The notes under the pieces: model-generated
Database searches by the model: none
The model's input: the letters and a program-made list of their open reading frames with translations, nothing else
Told to the model about the DNA's origin: nothing
Assembly (NCBI RefSeq): GCF_020857975.1
Contig: NZ_JACWUO010000001.1
Location: 310,001-374,000 of the forward strand
DNA length: 64,000 bases
Direction: 5' to 3'
Source: Stenotrophomonas rhizophila
GTDB taxonomy: Bacteria > Pseudomonadota > Gammaproteobacteria > Xanthomonadales > Xanthomonadaceae
Part shown: positions 54,434 through 61,998 of the stretch, one piece after another
How the letters are laid out: every line of letters begins with the position of its first letter
Position numbering within the stretch: the first letter of the stretch is position 1
Made by a program: the position numbers and the translations under genes

Positions 54434-56545
54434 TCACGGCAGCCACTGCCATTGCAGGCCCACGCTGAGCCGGCGGTCCGGGCCGGGCTCGAAATAGCGC
54501 TGGTTGCCGTCGTTGACGATCACCGAGCCGATGTAACGCTGGTCCAATACGTTGTCCAGCCGCGCAAAGGCGCGCAGGGTGCCCTGCGCGGTACGCCAGC
54601 GGCGCGCCGCCTCCAGGTTGAGCAGGGCGTAGCCCGGGGCCGTTTCGGTGGCCAGGTCGTTGACCACGGTATCGCTGCTGCCCACCAGTTCGGCCGCCCA
54701 CTGCCAGGGCCCCGGCCGGTACTGCAAGCGGGCGTTCCACTGCTGCTGCGGTACCCCGGGCAGGCGGGCGCCGGCGCGCACGCTGCCGCCGGGCAGCGGG
54801 TAGTCATCGCGCACGGTGGCCTCGATCCGGGTATAGGCCAAGGCCAGCTCGGCCTGTGCGCCCAGTGGTTGCAGGTAGCTGGCTTCCAGGCCCTGGCGGC
54901 GGGTGCGGCCGATATTGCGATAGGTGGCGCGCCCGCCGCTGTTGCTGGCCACCGCCAGTTCGTCATCGGTGTCGGCGCGGAACAGCGCGGCCTCGATCCG
55001 CGCGCCGCCGGCCTGCCATTTGCTGCCCAGCTCCAGGCTGCGGCTACGTGCGGCCGACAGGTCCAGCGCCAGCCCGGCCTGGCCATCGGCGCGGTAGCCC
55101 AGCTCGTTCAGCGTGGGGGTCTCGAAGCCGCGCCCGGCCGAGGCATACAGCCGCCAGGCCTCGCTGGCGCGGAACACCACCCCGGCCACCGGGGTGGTGG
55201 CATCAAAGCGGCGCGCGCCGCTGTCATCGGGGTTGCGCGCGGTGAGGTAGTGGTCGTTGGAGCGGAACCGCACCGTGCTGTGGCGCAGCCCGAGCAGCAG
55301 CGACCAGCGCGGCGCCCATTGCCACCAGGCCTGGGCGAACTGGTCCAGGTTCTCGACCCGGTCGCGCTGATCGCGCCGCAGCCGACCGCGGACGCCCAGC
55401 GCATCGCCGGCGAAATTCTCGTAACCACGGCGATCCTGCTGCTGTCGGTCGGCATTGGCGCCGATCGTCAGCTCCAGCGGTCGCCCGGCCCAGTCCCCTT
55501 GCCAAGCCCAGCGCGCGTCCACCCCGCCATAGCCGCCATCCAGATCGATCACCCCGCCGGCATGCAGCGGGTTGGCCTGCGGCGCCAGCGGGATCGCCAG
55601 GTACTGCTCCACGCTGCGCTGGCCGGCGTAGCCCATCGCGCGCCAGGTCTGCGCGCCGTCGGTGCGGGTGAACACCAGCCCGGCCTGGGCCTGGCGCACC
55701 GATTTGCGGGTGTTGTACTGGCTGGCCACGGCGGTGGCCTGGCGCGGGTTGTCGCGCACCTGGGCGCGGGTCAGGCCAAGCGGATCCTGCGCATCGGGCG
55801 CATCCAGGTAGTTCAGCACCAGATCCAGCTGGCCACCGCCCAGATCGGTGCCCAGCCGCGCGTTGACCGACTCGCGGCGCGCGCGGCTGTGCGCTCGCCA
55901 GCCGTCGGTGCGGAAATGGTTGGCGGCCAGGTTGTAGCGCAGCGGCCCCTGCTGGCCGCGCAGCTGCGCGCCGGCGGTGAGCGTGCCGTCAGCGCCAGTA
56001 TCCAGCCGCAACCGCCACGGGTCGCCCGCGGCGCCGTCGGCGCTCCATACCTGCACCACCCCGCCGGAGGAATTGCCGTACAGCGCCGAGAACGGCCCGC
56101 GCAGCACTTCCACCCGCTGCGCGGCGAGCAGGCTGGCGTGCGACAGCTGGCCCTGGCCGTCGGGCATGGTCGCCGGCACCCCGTCGACCAGCACCCGCAC
56201 CCCGCGCACGCCAAAGGTGGACCGCGCGCCGAAGCCGCGGATCGACAGCTGGGTGTCCTGGGCGTAATTCTGCCGGTCGCGCGCCACCACCCCGGCAATG
56301 CCCGACAGCGCCTCGGCGATCTGCGCCTGCCGGCCATTGCCTTCATCGTCCAGCCAGACCGTGGTGATGGAGGCGGGCAGATCCGCGTCGGCCAGCTGCC
56401 GTACCCGCGCGGCCTGTACCTGCACCGCCGGCAACCGCGCCACCGCCGCCGGTGCAGCGGCAGCGTCCTGGGCCTGTGCCAGGTTCGGCAGCAACACGGC
56501 CGAAAACAGCGCACTGCGGCGGGCCAAGCGGGTCAGGCAACGCAT
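54434..56545 (-). CDS. TonB-dependent outer-membrane receptor
   Basis: Outer-membrane transporter of 703 residues with signal peptide (ALFSAVLLPNLAQAQ) and plug motifs LSIRGFGARSTFGVRGVRVLVDG and QRVEVLRGPFSALYGNSSGGVV. The barrel ends LSVGLQWQWLP. A terminal Pro rather than an aromatic residue is atypical for a barrel end, though Trp and Leu precede it. The start at 56545 begins just before the signal peptide; an AGGA is present but 13 bases away. It is divergent from the aminotransferase gene. The plug resembles iron or copper chelate receptors; the ligand is unknown. Confidence 0.88.
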   Translation of the reverse strand: MRCLTRLARRSALFSAVLLPNLAQAQDAAAAPAAVARLPAVQVQAARVRQLADADLPASITTVWLDDEGNGRQAQIAEALSGIAGVVARDRQNYAQDTQLSIRGFGARSTFGVRGVRVLVDGVPATMPDGQGQLSHASLLAAQRVEVLRGPFSALYGNSSGGVVQVWSADGAAGDPWRLRLDTGADGTLTAGAQLRGQQGPLRYNLAANHFRTDGWRAHSRARRESVNARLGTDLGGGQLDLVLNYLDAPDAQDPLGLTRAQVRDNPRQATAVASQYNTRKSVRQAQAGLVFTRTDGAQTWRAMGYAGQRSVEQYLAIPLAPQANPLHAGGVIDLDGGYGGVDARWAWQGDWAGRPLELTIGANADRQQQDRRGYENFAGDALGVRGRLRRDQRDRVENLDQFAQAWWQWAPRWSLLLGLRHSTVRFRSNDHYLTARNPDDSGARRFDATTPVAGVVFRASEAWRLYASAGRGFETPTLNELGYRADGQAGLALDLSAARSRSLELGSKWQAGGARIEAALFRADTDDELAVASNSGGRATYRNIGRTRRQGLEASYLQPLGAQAELALAYTRIEATVRDDYPLPGGSVRAGARLPGVPQQQWNARLQYRPGPWQWAAELVGSSDTVVNDLATETAPGYALLNLEAARRWRTAQGTLRAFARLDNVLDQRYIGSVIVNDGNQRYFEPGPDRRLSVGLQWQWLP

Positions 56546-56708
56546 GCGGGCAGGGGTCCTTGGGCGGAAGTGGGCCGGACGCCATGGTACGGAGGCGAAC
56601 GTGACGGCGGGCGCCACGCGCGCGGCGTGGCTTTGTTAGGATGGCTTGGTTTTGGCTGATTCTGCCGCAACCTGCGTCGCGCCATCCTCCCCCCCTTCCG
56701 TCATCCGA

Positions 56709-57923
56709 ATGAGTACCGCCGTGTCCTTCTTTGCAAATGTGGAACTGGTCCCAGGCGACCCGATCCTGGGCCTGACCGAGGCGTACAACGCCGACAGCCG
56801 CTCGACCAAGGTCAACCTGGGCGTGGGCATCTACTACGACGAAAGCGGCCGCATTCCGCTGCTGGCCGCCGTCAAGCAGATCGAACAGCAGCTGGCCAAC
56901 GAAGCCAAACCGCGCGGCTACCTGCCGATCGACGGCCTGCCGGCCTACACCCAGGCCACCCGCGAGCTGGTGTTCGGCAAGGATTCGCCGCTGCTGGCCG
57001 CCGGCCGCGTGGCCACCTCGCAGACCATCGGCGGCAGCGGTGCGCTGCGCGTGGGCGCGGACCTGCTGCACAGGCTGCTGCCGCACGCCACCATCGCCAT
57101 CAGCAACCCGAGCTGGGAAAACCACCGCGCGGTGTTCGGCGCGGCCGGCTTTGAGGTGGTGGAATACAGCTACTTCGACCCGGCCACGCACGGCGTGGAC
57201 TTCGCGGCGATGCTGGCCGACCTGGGCAAGCTGCAGCCGGGCACCGTGGTGCTGCTGCACGCCTGCTGCCACAACCCCACCGGCGCGGACCTGACCGTTG
57301 CTCAGTGGAAGCAGGTGGCCGAGCTGTTGAAGGACCGCCAGCTGTTCCCGTTCATCGACATGGCCTACCAGGGCTTCGACAAGGGCATCGACGAAGACGG
57401 CGCGGCGGTGCGCATCATCGCCGAGGCCGGCATCGACAGCTTCGTGGTCGCCAACTCGTACTCCAAGTCGTTCTCGCTGTACGGCGAGCGCGTCGGCGCA
57501 CTGTCGGTGGTGGCCCCCGATGCCAACGCCGCCAAGGCCGTGCAGTCGCAGGTCAAGCGCATCATCCGCACCATCTACTCCAGCCCGTCCAACCACGGCG
57601 CTGCGCTGGTGGCCGGCGTGCTCAACAGCACCGAGCTGCGCCAGGTGTGGGAAGCCGAGCTGGCCCAGATGCGCGAGCGCATCCACGCCCTGCGCCATGG
57701 CCTGGTGGAGAACCTGGTCGCCGCCGGCGCACCGCAGTTCGCCTTCATCAACAACCAGGCCGGCATGTTCTCGTACTCCGGCCTGAGCCGTGCGCAGGTG
57801 GACCGCCTGCGCGACGAGTACGGCATCTACGCGGTCGGCACCGGCCGCATCTGCGTGGCCGCGTTGAACCAGGGCAACCTGGAATACGTGGCCAAGGCCG
57901 TGGCGACCGTCGCCAAGGGCTGA
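56709..57923 (+). CDS. Aromatic-amino-acid/aspartate aminotransferase (class I, AspC/TyrB family)
   Basis: PLP-dependent aminotransferase of 404 residues. It has [18 protein letters not shown] at the N-terminus, HNPTGAD with the PLP-contacting Asn, Asp in [10 protein letters not shown], Schiff-base Lys in [14 protein letters not shown], and the carboxylate-binding Arg in [10 protein letters not shown]. It interconverts aspartate, glutamate, tyrosine or phenylalanine with their keto acids; Tyr/Phe preference is plausible but cannot be separated from Asp by eye. A strong terminator follows. Confidence 0.92.
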   Translation: MSTAVSFFANVELVPGDPILGLTEAYNADSRSTKVNLGVGIYYDESGRIPLLAAVKQIEQQLANEAKPRGYLPIDGLPAYTQATRELVFGKDSPLLAAGRVATSQTIGGSGALRVGADLLHRLLPHATIAISNPSWENHRAVFGAAGFEVVEYSYFDPATHGVDFAAMLADLGKLQPGTVVLLHACCHNPTGADLTVAQWKQVAELLKDRQLFPFIDMAYQGFDKGIDEDGAAVRIIAEAGIDSFVVANSYSKSFSLYGERVGALSVVAPDANAAKAVQSQVKRIIRTIYSSPSNHGAALVAGVLNSTELRQVWEAELAQMRERIHALRHGLVENLVAAGAPQFAFINNQAGMFSYSGLSRAQVDRLRDEYGIYAVGTGRICVAALNQGNLEYVAKAVATVAKG

Positions 57924-57944
57924 TCGTCGCAACCGCAACACCCG

Positions 57945-57978
57945 GGACGGCCGCACTTGTGCGGCCGTCCTGCTTTTT
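57945..57978 (+). terminator. Rho-independent terminator after the aminotransferase
   Basis: Perfect 11-bp arms (GGACGGCCGCA at 57945-57955, partner 57960-57970) with loop CTTG, followed by TGCTTTTT. Confidence 0.9.
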
Positions 57979-58018
57979 GGCGACAATACCGCCCTCAAAT
58001 GTCCCTGGCAGCCCCTCC

Positions 58019-59035
58019 ATGTCCCGTTCGTCGCTTACCCGCTACCTGATCGAAGAGCAGCACGCCGGTCGCATCAATGCCGACCTGCGCCAGTTGATCG
58101 CCGTCGTCGCCCGCGCCTGCACCAGCATCTCCATCGCCGTCAGCAAGGGCGCACTGGGTGGCGTGCTGGGCGAAGCCGGCACCGGCAATGTGCAGGGCGA
58201 AGCGCAGAAGAAGCTGGATGTGATCAGCAACGAGATCCTGCTCGAAGCCAACGCCTGGGGCGGCCACCTGGCCGCCTGCGCCTCCGAAGAAATGGACCAC
58301 TGCCAGCCGGTGCCGGACACCTACCCGCGCGGCGACTTCCTGCTGCTGTTCGATCCCCTCGACGGCAGCTCCAACATCGACGTCAACGTTTCGGTCGGCA
58401 CCATCTTCTCGGTGCTGCGCTGCCCGCCGGGCACCGAACAACCCAACGACGCCAGCTTCCTGCAGCCGGGCACCGCCCAGGTCGCGGCCGGCTACTGCAT
58501 CTACGGCCCCAGCACGCAGATGGTGCTCACCGTCGGCCACGGCACCCACGCCTTCACCCTGGACCGCGAGAAGGGCGAGTTCGTGCTGACCACCCCGGAC
58601 ATGCAGATCCCGGCCGACACCCAGGAGTTCGCCATCAACATGTCCAACCAGCGCCATTGGGAAACCCCGATGCAGGGCTACGTGCAGGACCTGCTGGCCG
58701 GCAAGGAAGGCGCGCGCGGCAAGAACTTCAACATGCGCTGGATCGCCAGCATGGTCGCCGACGTGCACCGCATCCTGACCCGCGGCGGCATCTTCATCTA
58801 TCCGTGGGACAAGAAGGATCCGTCCAAGGCCGGCAAGCTGCGCCTGATGTACGAAGCCAACCCGATGGGGCTGCTGGTCGAACAGGCCGGCGGCGCGGCC
58901 ACCACCGGCCGCGAACGCATCCTGGACATCCAGCCGGACCAGCTGCACCAGCGCGTGCCGGTATTCCTCGGCTCGCGCAACGAAGTGGAGCAGGCCACCC
59001 GCTACCACCGCGAGCACGACGCCGCGCAGGGCTGA
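58019..59035 (+). CDS. fbp: Fructose-1,6-bisphosphatase class I
   Basis: Gluconeogenic phosphatase of 338 residues that hydrolyses fructose-1,6-bisphosphate. It has the metal-binding [13 protein letters not shown] motif, the upstream acidic EEMDH, and GGIFIYPWD plus [11 protein letters not shown] near the active site. It would channel triose phosphates, including those from the uronate pathway, to hexoses. It is an independent unit flanked by terminators on both sides. Confidence 0.96.
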   Translation: MSRSSLTRYLIEEQHAGRINADLRQLIAVVARACTSISIAVSKGALGGVLGEAGTGNVQGEAQKKLDVISNEILLEANAWGGHLAACASEEMDHCQPVPDTYPRGDFLLLFDPLDGSSNIDVNVSVGTIFSVLRCPPGTEQPNDASFLQPGTAQVAAGYCIYGPSTQMVLTVGHGTHAFTLDREKGEFVLTTPDMQIPADTQEFAINMSNQRHWETPMQGYVQDLLAGKEGARGKNFNMRWIASMVADVHRILTRGGIFIYPWDKKDPSKAGKLRLMYEANPMGLLVEQAGGAATTGRERILDIQPDQLHQRVPVFLGSRNEVEQATRYHREHDAAQG

Positions 59036-59043
59036 CACAGGTC

Positions 59044-59072
59044 ACGGGACCGGTGCGATGCCGGTCCCGTTT
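59044..59072 (+). terminator. Rho-independent-like terminator after fbp
   Basis: Perfect 10-bp arms ACGGGACCGG and CCGGTCCCGT around 7 bases, followed by TT. It lies 9 bases after the fbp stop. Confidence 0.75.
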
Positions 59073-59141
59073 CGCTGCACCGGAACGCTAACGTGGCAAC
59101 GGCGTGACAGCGGCCACAACAGCAGTCACCATCGGGGCCAG

Positions 59142-59870
59142 ATGCCCACGGATGCCCCCATGACAGCCGACCCGCAGCGCGACTTCATCGAAGTAATCCA
59201 CAACGCCATCCCCGCTGAAACCTGTGCCGCCATCCAGGCCAAGATGCGATCGAGCGCACAACTGCTACCGGGCGAAGTAGGCAGTGGTGTGTTCCCGGAA
59301 CTCAAGCACAGCAAGGATCTCCGGATCAGCGGCCAGCCCGAATGGCGCCAGGTGGAAACCCAGCTGCAGCAGGCGGTTTTCAGCGGCATTCTGAGTTATC
59401 TACGTCGTTATCCACAGGCACTGATCTCGCCGCTGATGTTGCAGGTGCAAGACAGCGACGGTAGGCCACGTCGATTGGCTGCAGAGGATTTCGCAGGCAT
59501 GGACGATGCATCCCTGTCCGAACTGGCCCGTACCTGCCTCCGCCCCGGTGCCATCAATCTGCAATGGTATGCCGCCGGCGAAGGCGGCTACCCGTACTGG
59601 CACTGCGAACTGTATCCGCGCGATCCCGCCGGCGAGACCCTGCATCGCCACCTGCTGTGGACGCTCTACCTCAACGATGATTTCGCCGAAGGCGAAACCG
59701 AGTTCCTGTTCCAGCAGCGCAAGATCGCCCCGCGCACCGGCAGCCTGCTGATCGCCCCGACGGCATTCACCCACACCCACCGCGGCAACCGCCCGGTCGG
59801 CGGCGACAAGTTCATCGCCACCAGCTGGGTGTTGTTCCAGAACGCGCAGACGTTGTTTGGGAGCAACTGA
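59142..59870 (+). CDS. 2-oxoglutarate/Fe(II)-dependent oxygenase-like protein
   Basis: Protein of 242 residues with a double-stranded beta-helix pattern in the second half: YPYWHCELYP (first His of the iron site), TLYLNDDFAEGETEFLFQQRKIAPRTGSLLIAP and AFTHTHRGN (second His), followed by KFIATSWVLF. This matches the prolyl-4-hydroxylase-like 2OG oxygenase family in layout. Start at 59142, with a second in-frame ATG at 59160 also possible. The target is unknown; RNA, protein or metabolite hydroxylation are all seen in the family. Confidence 0.72.
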   Translation: MPTDAPMTADPQRDFIEVIHNAIPAETCAAIQAKMRSSAQLLPGEVGSGVFPELKHSKDLRISGQPEWRQVETQLQQAVFSGILSYLRRYPQALISPLMLQVQDSDGRPRRLAAEDFAGMDDASLSELARTCLRPGAINLQWYAAGEGGYPYWHCELYPRDPAGETLHRHLLWTLYLNDDFAEGETEFLFQQRKIAPRTGSLLIAPTAFTHTHRGNRPVGGDKFIATSWVLFQNAQTLFGSN

Positions 59871-59903
59871 CGTGGACATTCCGCTGCGCCGGGCAGCGCA
59901 CAG

Positions 59904-59927
59904 GTAGTGCCGGCCGCTGGCCGGCTC
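59904..59927 (+). repeat. SMAG-type GTAG palindromic repeat
   Basis: Starts GTAGTGCCGGCC with the main-subfamily stem. It marks the border between the ordinary high-GC region and the more AT-rich stretch that follows. Confidence 0.85.
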
Positions 59928-60019
59928 CCGATACATGCCGTGCTCAGCGTGGCGCGCTGGTCCCACAGCATCATGGTCTTCATGGCGCGACCCAGCACCA
60001 TCGCGATCACGAACGAGCA

Positions 60020-60262
60020 TCAGCGCGACCGGCCTCCGTCGCTTCCGCGAACGCCACGCTTTGCGAGCTGTGCCCTATACAGCACGGTTGCTGCTATGAG
60101 ACCAAACATCCCCACTGCAAAACCAATAATGTCTTGCTCGACCATGCGCTCGCCATGCCAAATTTTCCCTGCCATCACAATCAGAAAATTCAGCGGAAGT
60201 AGGGATAATCCAAGCACGCCAAGCCAGTATATTGGTCTCATAGATATCGTTTTTTCCTTCAT
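60020..60262 (-). CDS. Small two-helix membrane protein
   Basis: Unrecognised protein of 80 residues with hydrophobic helices at about 12-30 and 45-61 and a basic tail. The start is uncertain: 60262 (ATG), 60241 (ATG after AAGGA) and an upstream TTG at 60385 in the same frame are all possible. It follows the acyl-carrier-like gene on the same strand and is AT-richer than the core genes. Confidence 0.45.
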   Translation of the reverse strand: MKEKTISMRPIYWLGVLGLSLLPLNFLIVMAGKIWHGERMVEQDIIGFAVGMFGLIAATVLYRAQLAKRGVRGSDGGRSR

Positions 60263-60400
60263 GCTGAGCAAGCCAGGAGTGACCCGCTGGTCCAAGTACC
60301 GTTGCTCTTGCTCACGAGATTCGTTCCCCGAAATAGAGCTACGAATGTGTTCGGAATGGGTCGCGGGCACCTTTCCGGGAGCCAACTACCCGCTTCCTTC

Positions 60401-60772
60401 TCAGTACACCTGCACCATCGCACGCAGATAGTCGTCCACCGTCTCGATTGTGGTGTCGACGACCTTGCCGCGCTGCCTGGCCATTGCTGCAAGGTCACTA
60501 ATCAGCATTGCGTGGCCGGAGTCGTAGGTATTCCATCTGCCCGGCGACAGCTCCACGGCGAAACGATCCTCCGGACGCAGCTTGTCCACAGGCAGCCGCA
60601 GCTCTGCCGCTACATGTTCAAGCAATTCGATCACCCGTTCGCGGTCCAGACCCGACCCCGCGTAGTAGTGTTCGAAGCACGCGTGTGGGGACAGGCTCTG
60701 CCGCTCGTGCAGCGCAGCGACCATTGCCGGCGCCGGCCGCGTTCGGGCCAACAACCATGCCAGCGGGTTCAC
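60401..60772 (-). CDS. Small DUF1493/acyl-carrier-like protein
   Basis: Acidic protein of 123 residues. The segment VIELLEHVAAELRLPVDKLRPEDRFAVEL resembles DUF1493 or acyl-carrier-like four-helix proteins, but the DSL phosphopantetheine motif is not present. Its function is unknown. It starts an apparent two-gene unit with the small membrane protein downstream. Confidence 0.5.
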   Translation of the reverse strand: MNPLAWLLARTRPAPAMVAALHERQSLSPHACFEHYYAGSGLDRERVIELLEHVAAELRLPVDKLRPEDRFAVELSPGRWNTYDSGHAMLISDLAAMARQRGKVVDTTIETVDDYLRAMVQVY

Positions 60773-60825
60773 CGCATGTCCCTGGATCGTGTGAGCGCAG
60801 CACCGATCGCGGCTTCGTCTTCAAG

Positions 60826-61329
60826 TCAGGACCAATGCTCACGGCTTTTCGATTCCGTTGCTGGTCCGTGATTCGTGCGGAAGCGCATGCTGGTGAAATC
60901 GACGTCGCTTTTATGTTCCCGCACACACTTTTTCACCATTTTCTCGATCTCATCAACATTTCCCTGTTGAAACAACACCTTTCGCTTACCGTCAACGTCG
61001 GTGATCATCACTACCCCGCGCTCCAGCACGAGAACCTCGGTAGATCCAAGTGTGACTCTGTATTTTGGCGCGAATGTAACACGTGACGCCGCGCGCCATC
61101 CCGCAGGGTATATCCGTTTCAACTCTCCGATGAAGGCCATCGAATCGCCCATGCTGGACGCGGTGCAGTTGAAGCCATTTGTTTGGGCGGATTCACCTAC
61201 TATCTTTAGTAACCCTTCTGGCCGAACTTCCGGAAAGGAATTTGCGGAATTTCCTCCAATAGCGCATCCAGACGCCCAGAGTGAACTTATCAAAACTGGA
61301 AGGTATGATGCCAATTTAATCCATGCCAT
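60826..61329 (-). CDS. Putative lipoprotein of unknown function
   Basis: Protein of 167 residues with a lipoprotein signal (LASYLPVLISSLWASGC, lipobox ASGC). The mature region has a beta-rich YRVTLGSTEVLVLERGVVMITDVDG stretch and a basic helix. The start at 61329 places the signal at the very N-terminus (AGGA 11 bases upstream). The DNA is clearly AT-richer than the window average. It is probably part of the accessory set downstream of the Rhs locus. Confidence 0.5.
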   Translation of the reverse strand: MAWIKLASYLPVLISSLWASGCAIGGNSANSFPEVRPEGLLKIVGESAQTNGFNCTASSMGDSMAFIGELKRIYPAGWRAASRVTFAPKYRVTLGSTEVLVLERGVVMITDVDGKRKVLFQQGNVDEIEKMVKKCVREHKSDVDFTSMRFRTNHGPATESKSREHWS

Positions 61330-61573
61330 GGCATTTTTATTCCTGAACCGTTGAGTGCCATTTTTGCACTCTGATATGCGTCTTGAGAGTAACAACAGGC
61401 CAAAGCCGGCTCATATCGACTTCAGCCATAGGAACCTGAACATTCACCAGCCCATGCGGCGTTCAACAGGAAGCCGCCTTGGAGGCCGCTAGCATAATGG
61501 ATCTATTTTGTCCTGGTGCTTCTCACGCGCATGTTTGAAAGCAACCGAAGAAGAAGCCAACGGCCAAAGCCCC

Positions 61574-61990
61574 TTAGTTATGCTTCGTCCCGTCGGGAAC
61601 TCCGCCAAACCACTCCCCACAGAGCCTCAGGGCTTCCCTACGGGTTTCCTCACTACTTTGTGGCAGCAATGCGTACCTAGATAGGATTGCTGCTCGGCTT
61701 TCCCCATCCCCTGCGTTCGCAAGACTCCTCTGCCACTTCTGTGCTTCGGCGACTTCGCCAGAAATGAACTCATGATAGATATATAGTTTTCGCATAGCTG
61801 CAAGGTCACCGCCTGTCGCAAGAACTTCCAGCTCCAATCGCTGACTTTCGTTGAGCTCATTGCGTGGGGAGGTCGACGCATCTTGGGCCGATTCGGCAGA
61901 ATTGTCATTGTGGAAAAGACTCTTCGACGTTATTGCACCTACCATAAAAGAGAATATCGCCAAAACGGACGCATATAGATAAAATTTCAC
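61574..61990 (-). CDS. Putative immunity protein of the Rhs toxin
   Basis: Protein of 138 residues with an N-terminal signal or anchor helix (YLYASVLAIFSFMVGAI) followed by a helical domain. The stretch GDLAAMRKLYIYHEFISGEVAEAQKWQRSLANAGD resembles Sel1/TPR-like repeats. It starts 8 bases after the rhs stop on the same strand, the usual place for a cognate immunity gene. The membrane or periplasmic location would indicate protection against a toxin acting there, or retention near the membrane. Immunity function is inferred from position only. The 244 bases between this gene's downstream neighbour start (61330) and this stop hold nothing I recognise. Confidence 0.6.
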   Translation of the reverse strand: MKFYLYASVLAIFSFMVGAITSKSLFHNDNSAESAQDASTSPRNELNESQRLELEVLATGGDLAAMRKLYIYHEFISGEVAEAQKWQRSLANAGDGESRAAILSRYALLPQSSEETRREALRLCGEWFGGVPDGTKHN

Positions 61991-61998
61991 CAGACCTC